A stretch of 64,000 nucleotides of DNA from NCBI GenBank assembly GCA_946965045.2, contig OX337228.1, positions 3,596,001 through 3,660,000 of the forward strand, written 5' to 3'. Shown here in pieces: positions 60,820-64,000 of this stretch. The notes below the pieces were generated by a model, which was not told where the DNA came from, made no database searches, and saw only the letters and a list, made by a program, of their open reading frames with translations. A program made the translations under genes and the position numbers. This DNA comes from Epithemia pelagica. Taxonomy: Eukaryota; Bacillariophyta; Bacillariophyceae; Surirellales; Surirellaceae. The first letter of the stretch is position 1, and each line of letters opens with the position of its first letter.

Positions 60820-61145
60820 GTTGTTTGTTTTGTTTTCTTTGTCTTGTGAGGAATTGGGAACGAAAGGCGAAATGTGGAGGCATACGTGTGTGTGCAACAC
60901 AACACTCGATGTGGATGCGTGGTGCCCGTGCACAGCTTGTGGTTCCGAACGGACGTCTGTCCGCAGCACTGCGATGCTGGTTTACGAATCGCGCCTCGCG
61001 AAGTTTCTACCGCGACCGAATTAAAGATTATCCTCATCTCTAAGCTTTATTCTACTCGTATCATCTTCACAATAAATGTGTCTTTTGTGAGAGTAGAAAA
61101 AGTACTTCTACTCCTCTCTAGGAGTGAAAGTAAAACGACAGCACC
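60820..61145. other. Divergent promoter methyltransferase / CHD-type remodeller
   Basis: 326 bp between the start codons of the two genes, long enough to hold both promoters. No clear motif seen. Confidence 0.5.
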
Positions 61146-64000
61146 ATGAGCTCCTCAAACAACAGCATCGGTCACGACGATTCCCTGTCAGCACCCATAC
61201 CACGTAAAAAGCGTTCTTCTCATGGATCGTCTTCAGCAGTGAATATTGGGGCGACGTCGGACAGTATGGACATGCCCATTCCACGCAAGTCGTCCGCCAC
61301 CACCAAGCGGCCGTTTGCCAATCAAAGAGAAGGTCCTCAGCCTCAGACAGGCACGCGAAGGAGGGAATCAAAGCCTCTATCTTCAAAAGGATCTCGCCAT
61401 TCCTCGCGGGAAGAAAGCTTGACCGAATCGTCCCTTGTCTCCATCGTTTCTGAGTCTCCACTTGTGGTACGAATTAAAGCGGCCGTGGATATCTTTCCTA
61501 AACAACGAAGCACACAGCGCCAACATACCAAACGAATTCGACCCATGTATCAAGAAATGGATTTGACAGATTCTGATGATTTCCTTACAGACGACGATGC
61601 ACCCCCGAAGAAGAAAGGTCGGCTTCTTCCCTTTAGTGCCATGCAAGGTTCAAAATCCTCAAAGTCTGCAAAGGAACCTATGGAAACTGGAGTTCATGCA
61701 GAACTACCAGTTCAATCTGACGGAATGACGCCTCCAGAGGGTACGCTGTCTACACTTTGGTACAGTCGCGAGATATTCGCTCAGGTCTTTGTTCTTGAGA
61801 AGGTCTTGGGGTACAAAACTCGTCCCCTCATAACTTTGAAAGCAAGTTCCCCCGCAGAAGAAGCGGGTGCGAGTTCTACGGCGGATATGGATTTTACCCT
61901 TGACGCGATTGCTGCTTCTCATCTACAGCAAGCCATACTTCAGGATGAGTCTATTTGGTCGGACAACCACGTTCGTGTGGAAATTTCGCGCCTTGTCCCC
62001 AATCACTGTCCAGCAATTCTACTTGCGGCATCGCTAAGAGAGGCCGCCGCTGCAAAACGTGAAGGAAGGCAGCCAAAGTTCACACTTTGTGTCTCTCAAG
62101 GACAAGAAGAGGAAGTTCTGCTTGTAAAATGGAGGGGGCGGAGTTACATGCATTGCTCGTGGGAAAGAGCAAGCGACATTCAGCGCTTGGACACTTCGAA
62201 CAATAGTACGGCGCGCAATAAGATCAGAAGGTACTATCAGGCACAAGAGACCGCTCTCGGGCCTAAGTGGAAGACAATGATACAGGCTCAAATTAGGCAA
62301 GATGCGAATTCCGAGAGTGCAGAGGGAGAAGAGTACTTCCTTTTGCAATTTCTTGAAATAGAACGGATTCACGCATGCGACGAGACAGAAATGAATTTAG
62401 ACGTGTTGGCAAAACAAAGGGGTCGGAATCTTTTGCGCGAGCAACAATCGTTGCAACGACGCGACGAGGCACAACAGGGAACAACCAACCCTAGCCACGA
62501 AAACGCAATTGATCCTGCCCACACTCAATCCTTGAATCGGAATCCCGCAATCCCGGCCGTCTACGAATCTTTCAAGAAACTTCTTCTGGATCAAGGCAGC
62601 ATTTTAGATGCCGTTTCACTTGGTCCTGACGATATTCCATGGGATCCAGAAGACAATGTGAGATATGTGGTTAAATGGAAGGGCCTACCATATGCCGAAA
62701 TAACATGGGAATATTGGCGTGATATCAAACTCGATGCAGTCAACTTAGCGGAGGATTTCTGGTACCGTCAAAAAGCTCCAATAAACTTCCAAAACAAGCA
62801 ACACCCTCATGTTCGTGATTTTAAGAAACTTCAGGAATCGCCAACCTTTGGGTTATCAGATCGAAGTAGACCCTCAATTGGCTTCGACGAGGCTGAAAAA
62901 GATGAAGATGCGTTCAAAGGTTTCAAGTTGAGGGCTTATCAGCTTGAAGGCGTAAACTGGCTCCTATTCAACTGGTGGAATAAGAGGTCATGTATACTGG
63001 CGGTACGTAACCCGACTTTGTTTTCTTTTTACTTCTTTCTTGTCTCACGACGTTTTTCAAATTAAGGACGAGATGGGGTTAGGAAAAACTATACAGTCGA
63101 CAGCCTTTCTACGTGAACTCCAGACCAACACGAACACGAGCATCCGTGCTCCTTTCCTTATCGTGGCACCGCTCTCCCTAGCTGGGCAGTGGCAGTCAGA
63201 ATTAGCATCATGGGCGCCGGACATGAATGTTGTCCTGTACCATGGCTCAGCAGATGCTCGAGATTTTTTGGTTCAGAATGAATTTTATTTCCAAGAGCCA
63301 TTCGTTAACAAAAGCACAGCATCCAAATTGAAAAAACAACATGCAACCAAATTCAATGTGCTGATTACAACTTATGAAGTTGTTCTCAAAGACAGCTCCG
63401 TCCTTTCAAAAATAAAGTGGAGAGTGCTTATTGTGGACGAAGCTCATCGTTTAAAGAATCATAAATCTCGTCTCTTTGACGAGCTTGCGGCAGTACCTCG
63501 TGACCATTGTGTCCTCCTCACCGGAACTCCGATTGCAAATGCAACTGAAGAGTTGTGGGCACTTCTTCACTTTGCCAACCCCAATGTATTTTCAACTCGA
63601 GATGAATTCTTGTCAAAATTTGGTGAAATGACAGATGCTGATCAGGTCAACGAACTCCATGCCCTTCTTCGTCCGTATCTTCTTCGACGCGTTAAAGAGG
63701 ACGTCGAAAAATCATTGCCCCCCAAGGAAGAGACAATTCTTGAGGTCTCGCTTACACCGATCCAGAAGACATTTTACAAGGCCATATACGAGAGGAATAC
63801 ATCGTTTCTGTTCAAAGGGGCTAAAGTGAGCAACACACCAAGTTTGGCGAACGTCGCGATGGAGATTCGGAAATGTTGCAACCATCCTTTTCTTGTGCAA
63901 GGAGCCGAAGACAAGATTCTCTCGGATGCAGCAGCCAAACTTAAAGAGAAAGAAGGCACAGGGGGATCGGTGGATTATCTAAAATTGTTCGGTGAGCATC
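61146..64000 (+). CDS. CHD-type chromatin remodeller, 5' part (runs off the window)
   Basis: Two exons in view, 61146-63002 and 63067-beyond 64000, with a 64-nt intron (phase 0), giving ~930 residues so far. A Ser/Lys-rich N-terminus precedes two chromodomains: one near 305-350 (LLVKWRGRSYMHCSWERASD), a second near 500-530 (YVVKWKGLPYAEITWEYW). The SNF2 ATPase starts at LRAYQLEGVNWLLFNWWN; Walker A is DEMGLGKT, formed just after the intron. The helicase continues with IVAPLSLAGQW, the DEAH box in IVDEAHRLKN, LLTGTPIANATEELW and LLRRVKEDVEKSLPPKEE. Double chromodomains plus SNF2 define CHD proteins, which slide nucleosomes using ATP; the chromodomains of relatives bind methylated histone H3. 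The C-terminal helicase lobe lies beyond the window. Confidence 0.92.

Noticed and set aside
1-64000. CRISPR arrays, bacterial operons, riboswitches
   Set aside because: No regularly spaced repeats of the right size; spliceosomal introns, eukaryotic domain architectures and diatom targeting signals show nuclear eukaryotic DNA.

Overview
The window looks like nuclear DNA of a diatom, probably pennate. Three things point there. Two genes carry a signal peptide followed by a phenylalanine-containing cleavage motif (AFAP or CFAP), the plastid import signal of algae with secondary red plastids. One transcription factor combines a C-terminal AP2-type domain with an N-terminal domain resembling DUF6824, a combination I associate with diatoms. 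Most genes are single-exon, and the introns elsewhere are short GT-AG introns of about 70 to 230 nt. The species cannot be fixed from the sequence alone.

Positions 1 to about 17,000 are mostly mobile DNA, interrupted by one HMG-box gene. There is the tail of a tyrosine recombinase gene, a 172-bp direct duplication, a 1.39-kb element with perfect 85-bp terminal inverted repeats, a 0.53-kb MITE, a 1.1-kb relative of the 85-bp TIR element, and a 9-kb DIRS-order retrotransposon. The retrotransposon has gag-like, RT/RNase H and tyrosine recombinase frames, with PAT-type split direct repeats B2-A2-B1...A1 as read on the plus strand. It sits inside a smaller TTAA-bounded element with 16-bp TIRs. A further TIR element lies at about 51.2 to 52.5 kb.

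From 17 kb to the end the window is dense with host genes: bZIP factor, NCoR-like double-SANT corepressor, GCN1 (4 exons), PPPDE/DeSI-type peptidase, LAMTOR4-like roadblock protein, DRG1-type GTPase (7 exons), plastid PAO/TIC55-like Rieske oxygenase interrupted by an in-frame TGA, AP2/DUF6824-like factor, WRKY19-like zinc-finger protein, a small unknown gene, LRR membrane protein, tRNA-Trp(CCA), Pelota, a secreted Cys-rich protein, plastid tRNase Z with a SAP-like segment, HMG-CoA reductase, a membrane-anchored class II aldolase-like protein, a sarcosine/dimethylglycine-type methyltransferase, and the 5' part of a CHD-type remodeller that runs off the window.

The host genes are not an operon or pathway cluster. 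Several do share themes. GCN1, DRG1 and Pelota all act on translating or stalled ribosomes. The SANT corepressor, HMG-box, CHD, bZIP, AP2 and WRKY19-like proteins act in chromatin or transcription. Three head-to-head pairs share short intergenic promoters (Rieske oxygenase/AP2, tRNase Z/HMGR, methyltransferase/CHD). Exon boundaries were read by eye from splice consensus and reading frame, without transcript data.
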